Below are positions 1-8,500 of a DNA stretch of 64,000 nucleotides, piece after piece (within the stretch, counting starts at the first letter, position 1; each line of letters opens with the position of its first letter). Below the pieces are notes generated by a model, which was given only the letters and a program-made list of their open reading frames with translations, did not search any database and was not told where the DNA came from. This DNA comes from CAWATG01 sp963785035. GTDB lineage: Bacteria; Actinomycetota; Acidimicrobiia; IMCC26256; CAWATG01. The DNA is taken from positions 372,001 to 436,000 of the forward strand of contig CAWATG010000011.1 of NCBI GenBank assembly GCA_963785035.1, read 5' to 3'. A program made the position numbers and the translations under genes.

Positions 1-366
1 CTATGGCACTCGGTGGATCGGGCTGAGCTGGTCGAGTCGATCGCAGTCCATGCTCCTGGCGCACGGGTCTTGATCCAAGTAAACCAAGGCGGGGAGCCCA
101 CGAAAGCCGGCTGTTCACCCGCCAGCGCACCTGGTCTGGTTCATCGCGCCCGGGGGCTTGGTCTCGATGTGTGTGGGCTGATGACCGTGCCCCCAGCGGA
201 GAAAGAACCACGGTCCTATTTTGCTGAATTGCGCTCGATGGCAGCGTCTCTCGAAGTCGCCGAGCTCTCGATGGGAATGAGTGGCGATTTCGAAGCGGCA
301 ATTGCAGAAGGTGCCACGTTGGTCCGCATCGGCCATGCAATATTTGGAGCGCGCATCAGCCGATAA
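1..366 (+). CDS. yggS: YggS/PROSC-family PLP homeostasis protein, 3' part
   Basis: The reading frame is open from the first base of the window, so the 5' part of the gene lies outside; 121 codons are visible. The family binds pyridoxal phosphate on a TIM-barrel fold and buffers PLP levels in the cytoplasm. Family signatures seen are VNQGGEPTKAG near the start and GMSGDFEAAIAEGATLVRIG near the C-terminus, which carries the phosphate-binding loop, ending in the typical IFGAR. Position just upstream of sepF, yggT and divIVA is the classic Gram-positive division-cluster arrangement. The missing N-terminus should hold the PLP lysine. Confidence 0.93.
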   Translation, partial: LWHSVDRAELVESIAVHAPGARVLIQVNQGGEPTKAGCSPASAPGLVHRARGLGLDVCGLMTVPPAEKEPRSYFAELRSMAASLEVAELSMGMSGDFEAAIAEGATLVRIGHAIFGARISR

Positions 367-470
367 CGTTCGAGGTGCACTGAGCGGACAAAGCAGGCGG
401 GCGCCGGGTGCCGTCCCTGCGATACTCACCAGATGCGGGTAGTGTGACAAACGCGCAGGAGGCGTGGAGG

Positions 471-1054
471 ATGGCGTCGATGTGGCGTAAGGCAATGGTG
501 TACCTCGGTCTGCAAGACGACGAGGGGTACGACTACGAATATGAAGGCTACGGTGACCCTGAACCAGCCGAGGTCGCGGGTCCGCGCGAACCGTCGCGAG
601 GTCCGGGAGTTTCGTGAGGTCCGAGACATGCGTGTCCCAGAGCCGGTAGTTGCCGTTCGCCCCGTCATGCGCGAGGACCCGAGTCGCCCGATTCCAACCT
701 CTACGACCCCACACAAGACGCATTCCGAAACGCAACCCGCGAATCGACCGGCCGTGATTCGTACAGCGGCGGTGGCGGCGCCGCGAGTTCACGTCGTCGA
801 GCCCTCCGGCTTCAATGACGCGGCAGGAGGTCGGGGATCGCCTCAAGGCGAATCAACCTGTTGTGATCAGCCTGACGGGGCTGTCGCGTGAATTGCAGCG
901 TCGCTTGATCGACTTCTCGAGCGGTCTTGCCTACGCCGTCGGCGGATCGATGGCGCGTGTTGCAGACCAGGTGTTCCTCCTCATGCCAAGTGGTATGGAA
1001 GTGTCGTCGGAGGAGAAGGAACGCCTTCGGTCCCGCGGTCTCTACGACATCTGA
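471..1054 (+). CDS. sepF: Cell division protein SepF, split by two apparent frameshifts
   Basis: SepF anchors and bundles FtsZ at the septum. The N-terminus MASMWRKAMVYLGL is the membrane-targeting amphipathic helix, followed by an acidic Tyr-rich linker. The C-terminal beta domain (PSGFNDA, then QEVGDRLKANQPVVISL and LRSRGLYDI) is typical. The three parts lie in three successive frames. One extra G near the GGG at 578-580 and one extra G at 822-823 restore a product of about 193 residues. A purine-rich Shine-Dalgarno (CAGGAGG, 456-462) suits the ATG at 471; ATG 480 is also possible. It sits between yggS and yggT as in other actinobacteria. I treat the shifts as sequencing errors because the gene is essential in this group. 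Confidence 0.88.
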
Positions 1055-1065
1055 TTGGCTGGCCC

Positions 1066-1308
1066 GTGTCCTTTCTCTGTTCGCTCATCACCGTCTACAT
1101 CGTTGTCGTGTTCGTGCGGGTCGTTCTGTCATGGTTCCCCATCTCCTACGACAGCCCATTCGCGCCGATCTCGCGTGTGGTCATCGATCTGACCGAGCCG
1201 GTGATGGCGCCCTTGCGTCGGGTCGTTCCGGCCGTCGGCATGATCGATCTCTCGACGATGGTCCTGATTTTCGGGCTCTATTTTCTGCGCGGCATTCTCT
1301 GCCAGTAG
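1066..1308 (+). CDS. YggT family membrane protein
   Basis: An 80-residue protein starting at GTG, 11 bases after sepF. Two hydrophobic helices are seen: residues about 3-23 and about 60-78. Between them is the SWFPI-type motif (VVLSWFPISYDSPFAPI) and TEPVMAPLRRVVP, which define the YggT family (DUF/PF02325). YggT proteins are small integral membrane proteins of poorly known role, linked by context to division and to osmotic tolerance. The family often has two such units; this single-unit form is normal in actinobacterial division clusters. It is probably cotranscribed with sepF. Confidence 0.85.
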   Translation: MSFLCSLITVYIVVVFVRVVLSWFPISYDSPFAPISRVVIDLTEPVMAPLRRVVPAVGMIDLSTMVLIFGLYFLRGILCQ

Positions 1309-1394
1309 CGCGCATATGCCAGTGCACTTCTGGGCGAGCGACCGCGGCGTCGTGCCGATGTACCAGAGAACGCGCACGGCGTTGCTTGTGTCGC

Positions 1395-1400
1395 TAGAGT
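1395..1400 (+). promoter_or_regulatory. Candidate -10 box for leaderless divIVA transcript
   Basis: TAGAGT ends 7 bases before the ATG at 1408, and no Shine-Dalgarno sequence is visible in front of that ATG. The spacing would put the transcription start at or next to the A of the start codon. No clear -35 was seen. Other genes in this window show the same TANNNT-to-start spacing. Confidence 0.5.
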
Positions 1401-1407
1401 GGTCGCC

Positions 1408-2598
1408 ATGGATGTGACGCCACGAGAACTCCGTGACCTCGAGATTCGTGAACAGTTCCGCGGCTACCACCGCGAGGACGTCGACGATCTCCTCGAGCGT
1501 GCAGCGAAGACGATCGAAACGCAGAACGAGCGTCTTCGCCAGATGAACGAAAAGCTGACGCACGAGCCGGTTGGCGCGCCCGCACCCGCGGCGCCGAGCG
1601 AGAGCACGCGCGAGATGGAGCAGACGCTGCAGCGGACCTTGGTCCTCGCTCAGCGCACCGCTGACATGGCGGTTGCCGAGGCAGAGGAACAGGCGCGCAG
1701 CACGCTCGAGGACGCCGAAGCGCGCGCGCGTGTGATCATGACCGATGCCGAGACGCAGGCACGGCGGCTCGCCGAATCCGAGCGCAACCGACTCCAGAAC
1801 GAGATCCTCGAGTTGGGTTCCAAGCGCGAGGCCCTTCTCAGCGACGTCGAGGCGCTCGAACGCTTCGACAACGACTACCGGACGAGATTGCGCGAGGCGA
1901 TCGAGGCAGATCTGTCCGCACTCGACTCGCGCTCGGCAGTGCCGATGGCTCCGCGGCCCGCAATTCATGAGGTCGCAATGCCCACGATCAGCGCGTCCGA
2001 GCGCAGCGTTCCCTTGGCTTCCTCCTTCGAACAGAAGGCGGCCAGCGGCGCAGGGTCGTTCTACGGCAATGAATCGGTTCCCGATGCGCCGGCGCCGGAA
2101 TCGTCGAGCCCCGACGTGGAGGAGCCGAGCGAATCTGCACCGATGTCGGGTTCGGTTCCTGCGGCCCCGGCGGCACCACCGAGTAGTAGCGAGACGGCGC
2201 GTGACTCATCGCGCGACCCATCGCCGGGCTCCCACACCGAGCCGCCCCAGATTCAACCGTCACGACCTGCTCCGGCACGCTCGATGCTGTCGCGGCCAGA
2301 GCCACGGCCCGATCCGCGTGCTGATCCGCGTAACGACCCGCCGCGTGCGCAGGGATCGCGAGGGCCTGCACCGAAGGTTCAGCCTCCCCCGAAGCGCGTC
2401 ACCGCGGTGTTCAAAGGTGACGAGCCGATCGAGGCGGAGGTACTTGACGACGACGCCTTCTTCGCAAGCCTTCGCGAAGCGGTGCGAGACGAATCGCCGC
2501 TGGGTCCCCGTGACGATATCGCGGCGACGGGCGACGACATGTCGGATGGGTCGTCGGACCCCAATCGCCTCGGAAGCGTTTTCAAGCGCCGCCGATAG
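1408..2598 (+). CDS. divIVA: DivIVA-domain protein (Wag31-like) with long disordered C-terminus
   Basis: Residues 1-55 form the DivIVA lipid-binding domain (DVTPRELRDLEIREQFRGY, then YHREDVDDLLERAA). This is followed by a long coiled coil to about residue 170 (alternating Glu/Arg/Ala-rich heptads with TADMAVAEAEEQARSTLEDA). The remainder, about 220 residues, is low-complexity Pro/Ser/Glu-rich. DivIVA recruits the cell-wall elongation machinery to curved membrane at poles and septum in actinobacteria. At about 396 residues it is longer than mycobacterial Wag31, mostly through the Pro/Ser tail. ATG 1408 is preferred to the GTG at 1399 because the DivIVA motif begins at once. It faces ileS convergently, with a hairpin between. 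Confidence 0.9.
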   Translation: MDVTPRELRDLEIREQFRGYHREDVDDLLERAAKTIETQNERLRQMNEKLTHEPVGAPAPAAPSESTREMEQTLQRTLVLAQRTADMAVAEAEEQARSTLEDAEARARVIMTDAETQARRLAESERNRLQNEILELGSKREALLSDVEALERFDNDYRTRLREAIEADLSALDSRSAVPMAPRPAIHEVAMPTISASERSVPLASSFEQKAASGAGSFYGNESVPDAPAPESSSPDVEEPSESAPMSGSVPAAPAAPPSSSETARDSSRDPSPGSHTEPPQIQPSRPAPARSMLSRPEPRPDPRADPRNDPPRAQGSRGPAPKVQPPPKRVTAVFKGDEPIEAEVLDDDAFFASLREAVRDESPLGPRDDIAATGDDMSDGSSDPNRLGSVFKRRR

Positions 2599-2612
2599 TT
2601 TCTGGAACGGCC

Positions 2613-2639
2613 CTACCTACCCGCACGGGAGGTAGGTAG
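2613..2639. terminator. Hairpin between convergent divIVA and ileS
   Basis: A perfect 9-bp inverted repeat, ctacctacc at 2613-2621 and ggtaggtag at 2631-2639, with a 9-base loop, lies in the 48-base gap between the two convergent stop codons. There is no run of T on either side, so it would be a bidirectional intrinsic terminator of the U-less type often seen in actinobacteria. Confidence 0.6.
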
Positions 2640-2646
2640 CGTCGGT

Positions 2647-5600
2647 TTAGGTGCTTGGCTGGAGCGTGAAGGCAACCTGCTGTTCGTCGAGCATCACCGT
2701 GGTCGCGTCGACTGGCGCTTCGGTGCGGACGATCCACTCGATTGTCAGGGTTTCGGAGGCAATCCAGTCCCCGTGTTCGACGAGTGTCGTACCGAGCAGC
2801 CCCTCGGCGAACACCTCGACGCGGATGCGGTCGGCGATCTCCAATCCAATGGCCTTGCGGTGATCGTTCAATGCACGAACAAGTTCGCGGGCAAGGCCCT
2901 CGCGACGCAGGGCGTCATCGATGGTGGTGTCGAGCGCGACGGCGAAGCCATCTTCCTGGGCGAGCGCCAGCTCCTCGTGTGACTGCGCGCGGATTTCGAC
3001 ATCGCCGGGTTCGAGGACGAACGGCGATCCTTCCAGTGCGATTGCGTAGGTGCCGGTGCCGTCGAACGACGCCTGTAACACGGCGCCGTCGAGCACGCGG
3101 AGCGCCTCCTTGAGGGCAGGCATCTGCTGACCGGCCCTCGGACCGAGCGTCCGAAAGTTCGGGACGACGGTATAGGTCAACAGTCCGGTGATATCGGTGA
3201 TGACGTCGACTGCCTTCACGTTCAGCTCGTCCGCAATCTCGGCGGTGACGTCAGGTCCGAGCGCTGCGGCTCCAGGGAGAACGACGAGTGCACGATGCAA
3301 CGGTTGACGAACACGGATCTTCGCCGATGTGCGAGCCGACCTGCCGAGCGAGACGATCTGGCGTGCGTCGGCCATCTCGGCAACGAGTTTCTCGTCGATT
3401 GCGTCGGCATCGGAATTCGGCCAATCCGCGAGGTGTACCGAGACCTCACCCGTGAGATTGCGGTAGATCTCGTCCGAGATGAATGGGCACATCGGCGCGA
3501 GAAGTTTCACAACTTCGACGAGGCACTCGTGCAAGGTTGCATGAGCCGAGGTGTCCGATGCCTTCCAGAAGCGAGCACGAGATCGCCGCACGTACCAGTT
3601 CGACAGGTCGTCGACGAACTCCGTGAGGGCCTGGGATGCGCTGAGCGCGTCGAATCCCTCGAGCGAATCGGTGACCACTCCGATGGTGTGGTGCAGTCGC
3701 GACCGGATCCATCGGTCGTTGACATGGGTCGAGTCGCCGACGTTGTGATCGGGTGACCAGCCGTCGAGATTGGCGTAGGTCACGAAGAAGGAATAGGTAT
3801 TCCACAAGGTGAGGAGGAATCGCCGGGTGCTTTCGTCGATACCCTCCTCGAAGATGCGCCGCGGAGTCCAGGGAGACCCGGCGGAGAAGAAATACCAACG
3901 CAGGGCGTCGGCGCCGCGCGAATCCAGCAACTCCCACGGGTCGATGACGTTGCCCTTGGACTTGCTCATCTTCTGTCCGTCCTGGTCGACGATGTGCGCC
4001 AGGCACACAACGTTTCGGTACGGCGAGCGCCCGAAGACCAAGGTGTTCACAGCAAGGAGCGAGTAGAACCACCCGCGCGTTTGATCGATTGCCTCGCAGA
4101 TGAAGTCAGCGGGGAAGCGTTCGTCGAATTGCGCCTCGTTCTCGAAGGGGTAGTGGTCTTGCGCGGTCGGGACTGATCCGGAGTCGAACCAGGCATCGAG
4201 AACCGGTTCGACTCGCCGTGCGCGAGGTGCACCGGGTGGGCATTGCGGGCAGGCAATGGTGATGTCGTCGACGGCCGGACGATGTGGGTCAAAGGCGGTG
4301 AGGTCGACACCTGAGAGCTCGCTGAGCTCGGCGAGTGACCCGACGCAGTGGTGATGTCCGGCGTCACAGCGCCACACCGGCAGCGGTGTGCCCCAGTACC
4401 GGTCGCGCGAGAGGGCCCAATCGACATTGTTCTCGAGCCAGTCGCCGAAGCGGCCGTTCCGGATGTGCTCAGGATGCCAACCGATCGCTGCGTTCTCGCG
4501 CAGTAAGGCTTCTCGGTACGACGACGTTCGAGCGAACCACGTTGGCTTCGCCCAGTAGATGAGTGGCGTGGCGCATCGCCAGCAATGCGGATAGGAGTGG
4601 GTGTAGTCGACCGTTGCGACGAGCTTGCCCAGCCCTGCCGAGCGCCTCGATGATCAGCGGGTCGGCATCCTTGACGAAGATTCCCGTCCACGGCGGGACC
4701 GACGCGTCGAACCTGCCCTCCGCATCGACGGGGTTCAGCACGCCGATTCCGGCGGCCTCGCAGATTTCACGGTCGATCTCTCCGAACGCCGGAGCAAGAT
4801 GCACGATCCCCGAGCCGTCATCGGTGGTGACGAAGTCGGCGGCAAGGATCCGATGCGCGCCGGCCGTGGCCGCCGGATCGGCGAATGCCAGCAGGTCGAA
4901 GGGCCGCTCGTAGCGACGTCCGACCAGGTCATCGACGGCGATCGTGCCGATGATCTCCACGTCGTCGCCGAGCACCGCCTCGACGCGCCCGGCGGCGATC
5001 ACGACATCGCGTTCGCCGTGGCCCGTTCGTGCGCGGACATATTCGACGTGGGGCCCGACTGCAGCCGCGACATTGGAGACCAGCGTCCACGGTGTGGTCG
5101 TCCAGACCAGGAGGTCGAAATCGGCGTCGACGACGGGGAAGCGCACATAGACCGATGGCTCGGTAACGTCGCGGTAGCCCTGGGCAACCTCGTGGCTCGA
5201 GAGTGCGGTGCCACAGCGACCGCAGTAGGGCACGACCTTGAAGCCCTCATAAATCGCGCCAGCGTCCCACATCTGTTTGAACAGCCACCACACGCTCTCC
5301 ACAAAATCGGGTGAGAGCGTCCAATACGCGTTGTCGGTATCGATCCACATGCCGATACGTTCGGTCAGCGACGTGAACTCGTCGACATACCGTTTCACCG
5401 AGTCGCGGCATTTTGCATTGAATGCCTCGATGCCGTACGCCTCGATCTGTGCCTTGCCCGAGAATCCGAGTTCCTTTTCCACCTCGAGTTCGACGGGAAG
5501 GCCGTGACAATCCCAGCCACCTTTGCGTGCCACATGCTTGCCGCGCATGGTGTGGAAACGCGGGTAAAGATCCTTGAAGACCCGTGCCCAGACGTGATGT

Positions 5601-5771
5601 GTTCCGGGACGGCCGTTCGCGGTTGGCGGGCCTTCGTAGAACACCCACTCCGGGGCGCCGGCTCGTTGGCGCAGACTCTCGTCCGAAAAGGTCCAGGGCG
5701 CGCCAGCGCTCGAGTGTCCGGGTTTCGAGGTCGGGCATGTCGAGCGAGCTCGCGACGGGGTTGAACGCCAT
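2647..5771 (-). CDS. ileS: Isoleucyl-tRNA synthetase, split by two apparent frameshifts
   Basis: Class I synthetase charging tRNA-Ile. The N-terminal catalytic region has the actinobacterial HIGH variant in NGRPGTHHVWARVFKD and GWDCHGLPVELEVEKELG; the C-terminal half has CEAIDQTRGWFYSLL and KMSKSKGNVIDPW, then the anticodon-binding domain. The start MAFNPVASSLDMPDLETRTL at 5771 is in a different frame from the catalytic part; an extra base near 5683-5690 (CC on the plus strand at 5683-5684) is implied. A second extra base in the CCC at 4628-4630 joins the editing domain to the part containing DYTHSYPHCWRC. With both removed the product is about 1040 residues, the normal size for this type. 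Monocistronic and convergent with divIVA. Confidence 0.93.
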
Positions 5772-5778
5772 GCGGGAA

Positions 5779-5784
5779 AAGTTA
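5779..5784 (-). promoter_or_regulatory. Candidate -10 box for leaderless ileS transcript
   Basis: On the minus strand TAACTT ends 7 bases before the ileS ATG at 5771, with no Shine-Dalgarno sequence between. This fits a leaderless start and independently supports 5771 as the ileS initiation codon. No confident -35. Confidence 0.45.
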
Positions 5785-5885
5785 CCGTGCTGTTGGGTCG
5801 AATCCGTACGCCGCGTGCAGCGAAGTGGTGCGTGGTTCGCAGCGATCGTCTCCAGTGGGGCCGGCTGGGGTAAGTTTGCCCATCG

Positions 5886-5915
5886 TTGTAGCGGCGGCGA
5901 AGGGGCACCTATACT
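5886..5915 (+). promoter_or_regulatory. Candidate sigma-70-like promoter for the DksA-like gene
   Basis: TTGTAG at 5886-5891 and TATACT at 5910-5915 are separated by 18 bases in the divergent gap between ileS and the zinc-finger gene. The -10 matches the consensus at five of six positions. It would give an untranslated leader of about 45 bases before the ATG at 5965. Confidence 0.45.
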
Positions 5916-5964
5916 CCGCAACTTTCGCAGTGGAGCCATCTGGCCCACATCCCACGAGGTGCAC

Positions 5965-6894
5965 ATGGCAAAGCCGGCGAAGCCGCAACACCAAGAGCGC
6001 TCTGTCTCAGCCTCCACTGCTGCAAAGGGGACTGCTGCGAAGAAGGCTGTCGCAAAGAAGACCGTGAAAAAAGCCGCGGCCTCCAAGGCCGTGCCGACAA
6101 AGAAGGCATCCCCGGTGAAGAAACCAGTCGCCAAGAAGGCGACTTCGGCCGCAAAGGCCGCGCCCGTCAAGAAGGCGGCCGTCGCCAAGAAGGCGACCCC
6201 TGTCAAAAGGGCGACCCCTGTCAAGAAGGTTGTTGCCAAGAAAGTCGTTGCGAAAACCACCACTGTTGCCCGGTCCGGCGCGCCCGCGAAGAAGGCCGCG
6301 CCGGTCAAGAAGGCGGTGCCCGTCAAGAAGGCTGCGTCGGACGGCGTGGCTGTCGCGAAGAAGGCGGTCGCCAAGGCCAGCGCTCCTGCGAAGAAAGTCG
6401 TCGTAGCCGAGCGGGTCGAGGAAGCCGCAGTCGTCCCGGTTGTGAAGCCGTCGTTGCGTTCCATCGAGATGAAGGCGCCGCCGCGGCCTCCGATGCGTCC
6501 GAAGAAGCCGATTCCGTCGCCGGTCAACGCCAAGTTGGCGGAGCGACTCCGCGCGCAGTTGTACGAGGAGCGCGAACGGCACCTTCGGGCCGCAGAGGAG
6601 CTGCAGGCCGAAGCCGATACATTGGCGCTGGAGCGCGAGCCAGGCGACACCCAGTTCGATGAAGAGTCTGGCGAAGGAGACACCCTGACGGTTGAGCGCG
6701 AACGTGATCTCGCGCTGTCGGCATCGAATCGTCAGGTTGTCGACGAGATTGATGAAGCACTACGACGAATGGATGAAGGCACCTATGGCGTCTGCGCGAC
6801 GTGCGGCGACAAGATCGCGCTGGCCAGGCTCGAAGTGCTTCCCTATGCACAGCTCTGCATCGCATGTAAGAGTCGCGGAGAACGCCGTCGGTAA
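5965..6894 (+). CDS. TraR/DksA-type zinc-finger protein with histone-H1-like Lys/Ala-rich tail
   Basis: A 309-residue protein in two parts. Residues about 20-155 are an Ala/Lys/Pro/Val repeat tail (many AKKA, PVKKA, VAKK units), like histone H1 or mycobacterial HupB tails. Residues about 185-309 form a coiled-coil hairpin with an acidic tip (GDTQFDEESGEGD), then a C4 zinc finger (CATCGDKI near residue 275 and CIACKS near 298) as in DksA/TraR proteins, which act in the RNA polymerase secondary channel. RNAP binding is family knowledge; DNA or RNA binding by the tail is inference. ATG 5965 is chosen because the tail and the promoter fit; the frame is open further upstream but overlaps antisense ileS. 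lspA follows after 3 bases, suggesting an operon. Confidence 0.85.
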   Translation: MAKPAKPQHQERSVSASTAAKGTAAKKAVAKKTVKKAAASKAVPTKKASPVKKPVAKKATSAAKAAPVKKAAVAKKATPVKRATPVKKVVAKKVVAKTTTVARSGAPAKKAAPVKKAVPVKKAASDGVAVAKKAVAKASAPAKKVVVAERVEEAAVVPVVKPSLRSIEMKAPPRPPMRPKKPIPSPVNAKLAERLRAQLYEERERHLRAAEELQAEADTLALEREPGDTQFDEESGEGDTLTVERERDLALSASNRQVVDEIDEALRRMDEGTYGVCATCGDKIALARLEVLPYAQLCIACKSRGERRR

Positions 6895-6897
6895 GAC

Positions 6898-7383
6898 GTG
6901 GTGATGAAAACAGGGCGCCACTGGCGTGTGCTCGGCATTGTGAGCGGGGTCCTGGTGGTCGATCAGATCACGAAAGCGTGGGCGGTTTCGGGACTTGCCG
7001 ACGGACCGGTGTCGCTGATCGGATCGGCGGTCCAGCTGAACCTGACGCGTAATTCCGGGAGCGCGTTCGGCATCGTGCAGGGCGCAACGCCGGTCTTGGC
7101 GCTCATCGCAATGCTGATTGCCATCTTCCTCGTCAGGGCGATGCGCTCTGCTCGCTCCCAGGCGATGCTCATTGCTCTTGCACTCGTGCTCGGCGGAGCG
7201 ATGGGAAACCTGGTGGATCGCCTCACCCGCGATCCGGGTTTCCTCCGCGGTCATGTCGTCGATTTCATCGATGTCGGCGCCTGGCCGATCTTCAACATTG
7301 CCGATAGCGCCATCACGATCGGTTCAGTGTTGATGGTCTTGGCCACGGCCTCGACCCAAAGGCAGGCGGGTGAGTCGACATGA
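6898..7383 (+). CDS. lspA: Lipoprotein signal peptidase (signal peptidase II)
   Basis: Aspartyl protease of the inner membrane that removes the signal peptide of prolipoproteins after lipid modification. 161 residues with four hydrophobic helices. Conserved blocks: DQITKAW in helix 1, NLTRNSGSAFGI, GGAMGNLVDRL, VVDFIDV and the catalytic NIADSAI. GTG 6898 and ATG 6904 are both possible starts. Its stop overlaps the rluD start (ATGA), giving a tight DksA-like/lspA/rluD operon. A likely client in this window is the DUF3048 lipoprotein at 25418-26519. Confidence 0.95.
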   Translation: MVMKTGRHWRVLGIVSGVLVVDQITKAWAVSGLADGPVSLIGSAVQLNLTRNSGSAFGIVQGATPVLALIAMLIAIFLVRAMRSARSQAMLIALALVLGGAMGNLVDRLTRDPGFLRGHVVDFIDVGAWPIFNIADSAITIGSVLMVLATASTQRQAGEST

Positions 7384-8408
7384 ACGAGCCAGGAGACCGA
7401 GAATTCGACACTGCGGGTTCAGAATCGTTGGACCGCGGACCAGTTGACCCAGACCCAGACCCGGACCTAGTGATCCAAGATCCTGTCAGCGAGCCGATGA
7501 TCGTGCCGCCGGCGCTCGATGGTGAACGTGTGGACCGTGCCTTGGCGCTCCTGACGGGTTACACCCGTGCAGAGGTGCAAGGCCTGATTCTCGGCGGGGC
7601 CGTGACCGTTGGAGCCGTACCTGTCGCGAAGAGCTACCGCATTGCGACCGGTGAGGTGTTGGAACTCCTGGCCGAACCCCCGACGCTGCAGATGCCGGTC
7701 GCCGAGGACGTGCCAATCGTGGTCGTCGCCGCCGACGACGAATTCATCATCGTGGACAAGCCCGCAGGTCTGGTGGTACATCCCGGGGCGGGCAATACCT
7801 CCGGCACGATGGTCAACGGGCTCCTTGCGGTATTTCCGGAGCTGGCGGGAGTCGGCGCGCCGGAGAGGCCGGGCATCGTGCACCGTCTCGATCGCGACAC
7901 CAGTGGGCTCCTGGTCGTGGCGCGGACGTCGGCTGCGTACGACGCACTGGTGGCCCAGCTGTCCTCACGGTCGATGGAACGTTGTTACGACGTTTTGGCG
8001 TGGGGCTCATTCGATTCATCCAGGGGTGTCATCGATGCGCCGGTCGGGCGTTCCCCAGCGCGCCGAACCCGGATGGCAGTCCGGGCCGATGGTCGTGCCA
8101 CGCGTACGGGCTTCGAAGTCACAAGGTCGTTCACCGACCCGGGCGTGACCAGGCTTGAATGTCGACTCGAAACAGGTCGAACGCACCAGATTCGGGTACA
8201 CCTCGCCGCGATCGGGCACCCTGTTGTCGGTGACGCCACCTACGGTGGCTTCCGACAGTCCTTGCCTCTCGATCGACCGTTTCTCCATGCTGCGACCCTT
8301 GGCTTTGTCCATCCGACGACGGGGGAGTCGGTGCACTATCGGTCGGCTCTACCGACGGAGTTGGCGGCGGTGCTCGAAGAGCTCGGGGCGCTCGAAGACC
8401 TGCGCTGA
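7380..8408 (+). CDS. rluD: RluD-family 23S rRNA pseudouridine synthase
   Basis: 342 residues. After an acidic Asp/Pro-rich N-terminus of about 35 residues there is an S4 RNA-binding domain (about 45-110: DGERVDRALALLTGYTRAEV). The RluA/RluD catalytic domain follows, with the active-site Asp in IVHRLDRDTSGLLVVA and the conserved ETGRTHQIRVHLA and GDATYGG. The enzyme isomerises specific uridines in helix 69 of 23S rRNA in the E. coli case; the exact target here is not known. It is translationally coupled to lspA, an arrangement shared with many bacteria including mycobacteria. Confidence 0.93.
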   Translation: MNEPGDREFDTAGSESLDRGPVDPDPDPDLVIQDPVSEPMIVPPALDGERVDRALALLTGYTRAEVQGLILGGAVTVGAVPVAKSYRIATGEVLELLAEPPTLQMPVAEDVPIVVVAADDEFIIVDKPAGLVVHPGAGNTSGTMVNGLLAVFPELAGVGAPERPGIVHRLDRDTSGLLVVARTSAAYDALVAQLSSRSMERCYDVLAWGSFDSSRGVIDAPVGRSPARRTRMAVRADGRATRTGFEVTRSFTDPGVTRLECRLETGRTHQIRVHLAAIGHPVVGDATYGGFRQSLPLDRPFLHAATLGFVHPTTGESVHYRSALPTELAAVLEELGALEDLR

Positions 8409-8488
8409 GGGCCGGGGCCGCGCGTGGCCGGGCCTGTCCGACCGGGGCTGGCGCGTACGTCGAAACGGGTGACTGGCTGGTTCTGAGG

Positions 8489-8494
8489 TACCGT
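8489..8494 (+). promoter_or_regulatory. Candidate -10 box for a leaderless transcript of the phosphodiesterase gene
   Basis: TACCGT ends 6 bases before the GTG at 8501. No Shine-Dalgarno sequence is visible in the 92-base gap after rluD close to this start. Confidence 0.45.
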
Positions 8495-8500
8495 CTTTGC

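Noticed and set aside
5584..5964. Extension of the DksA-like reading frame upstream of 5965
   Set aside because: It runs antisense through the ileS 5' end and lacks similarity; the ATG at 5965 follows a promoter-like sequence and starts the Lys/Ala tail.
5980..6400. DNA tandem repeat or CRISPR-like array in the Lys/Ala-coding region
   Set aside because: The repeats are short, irregular and in codon phase, so they reflect the protein's AKKA/PVKKA composition.
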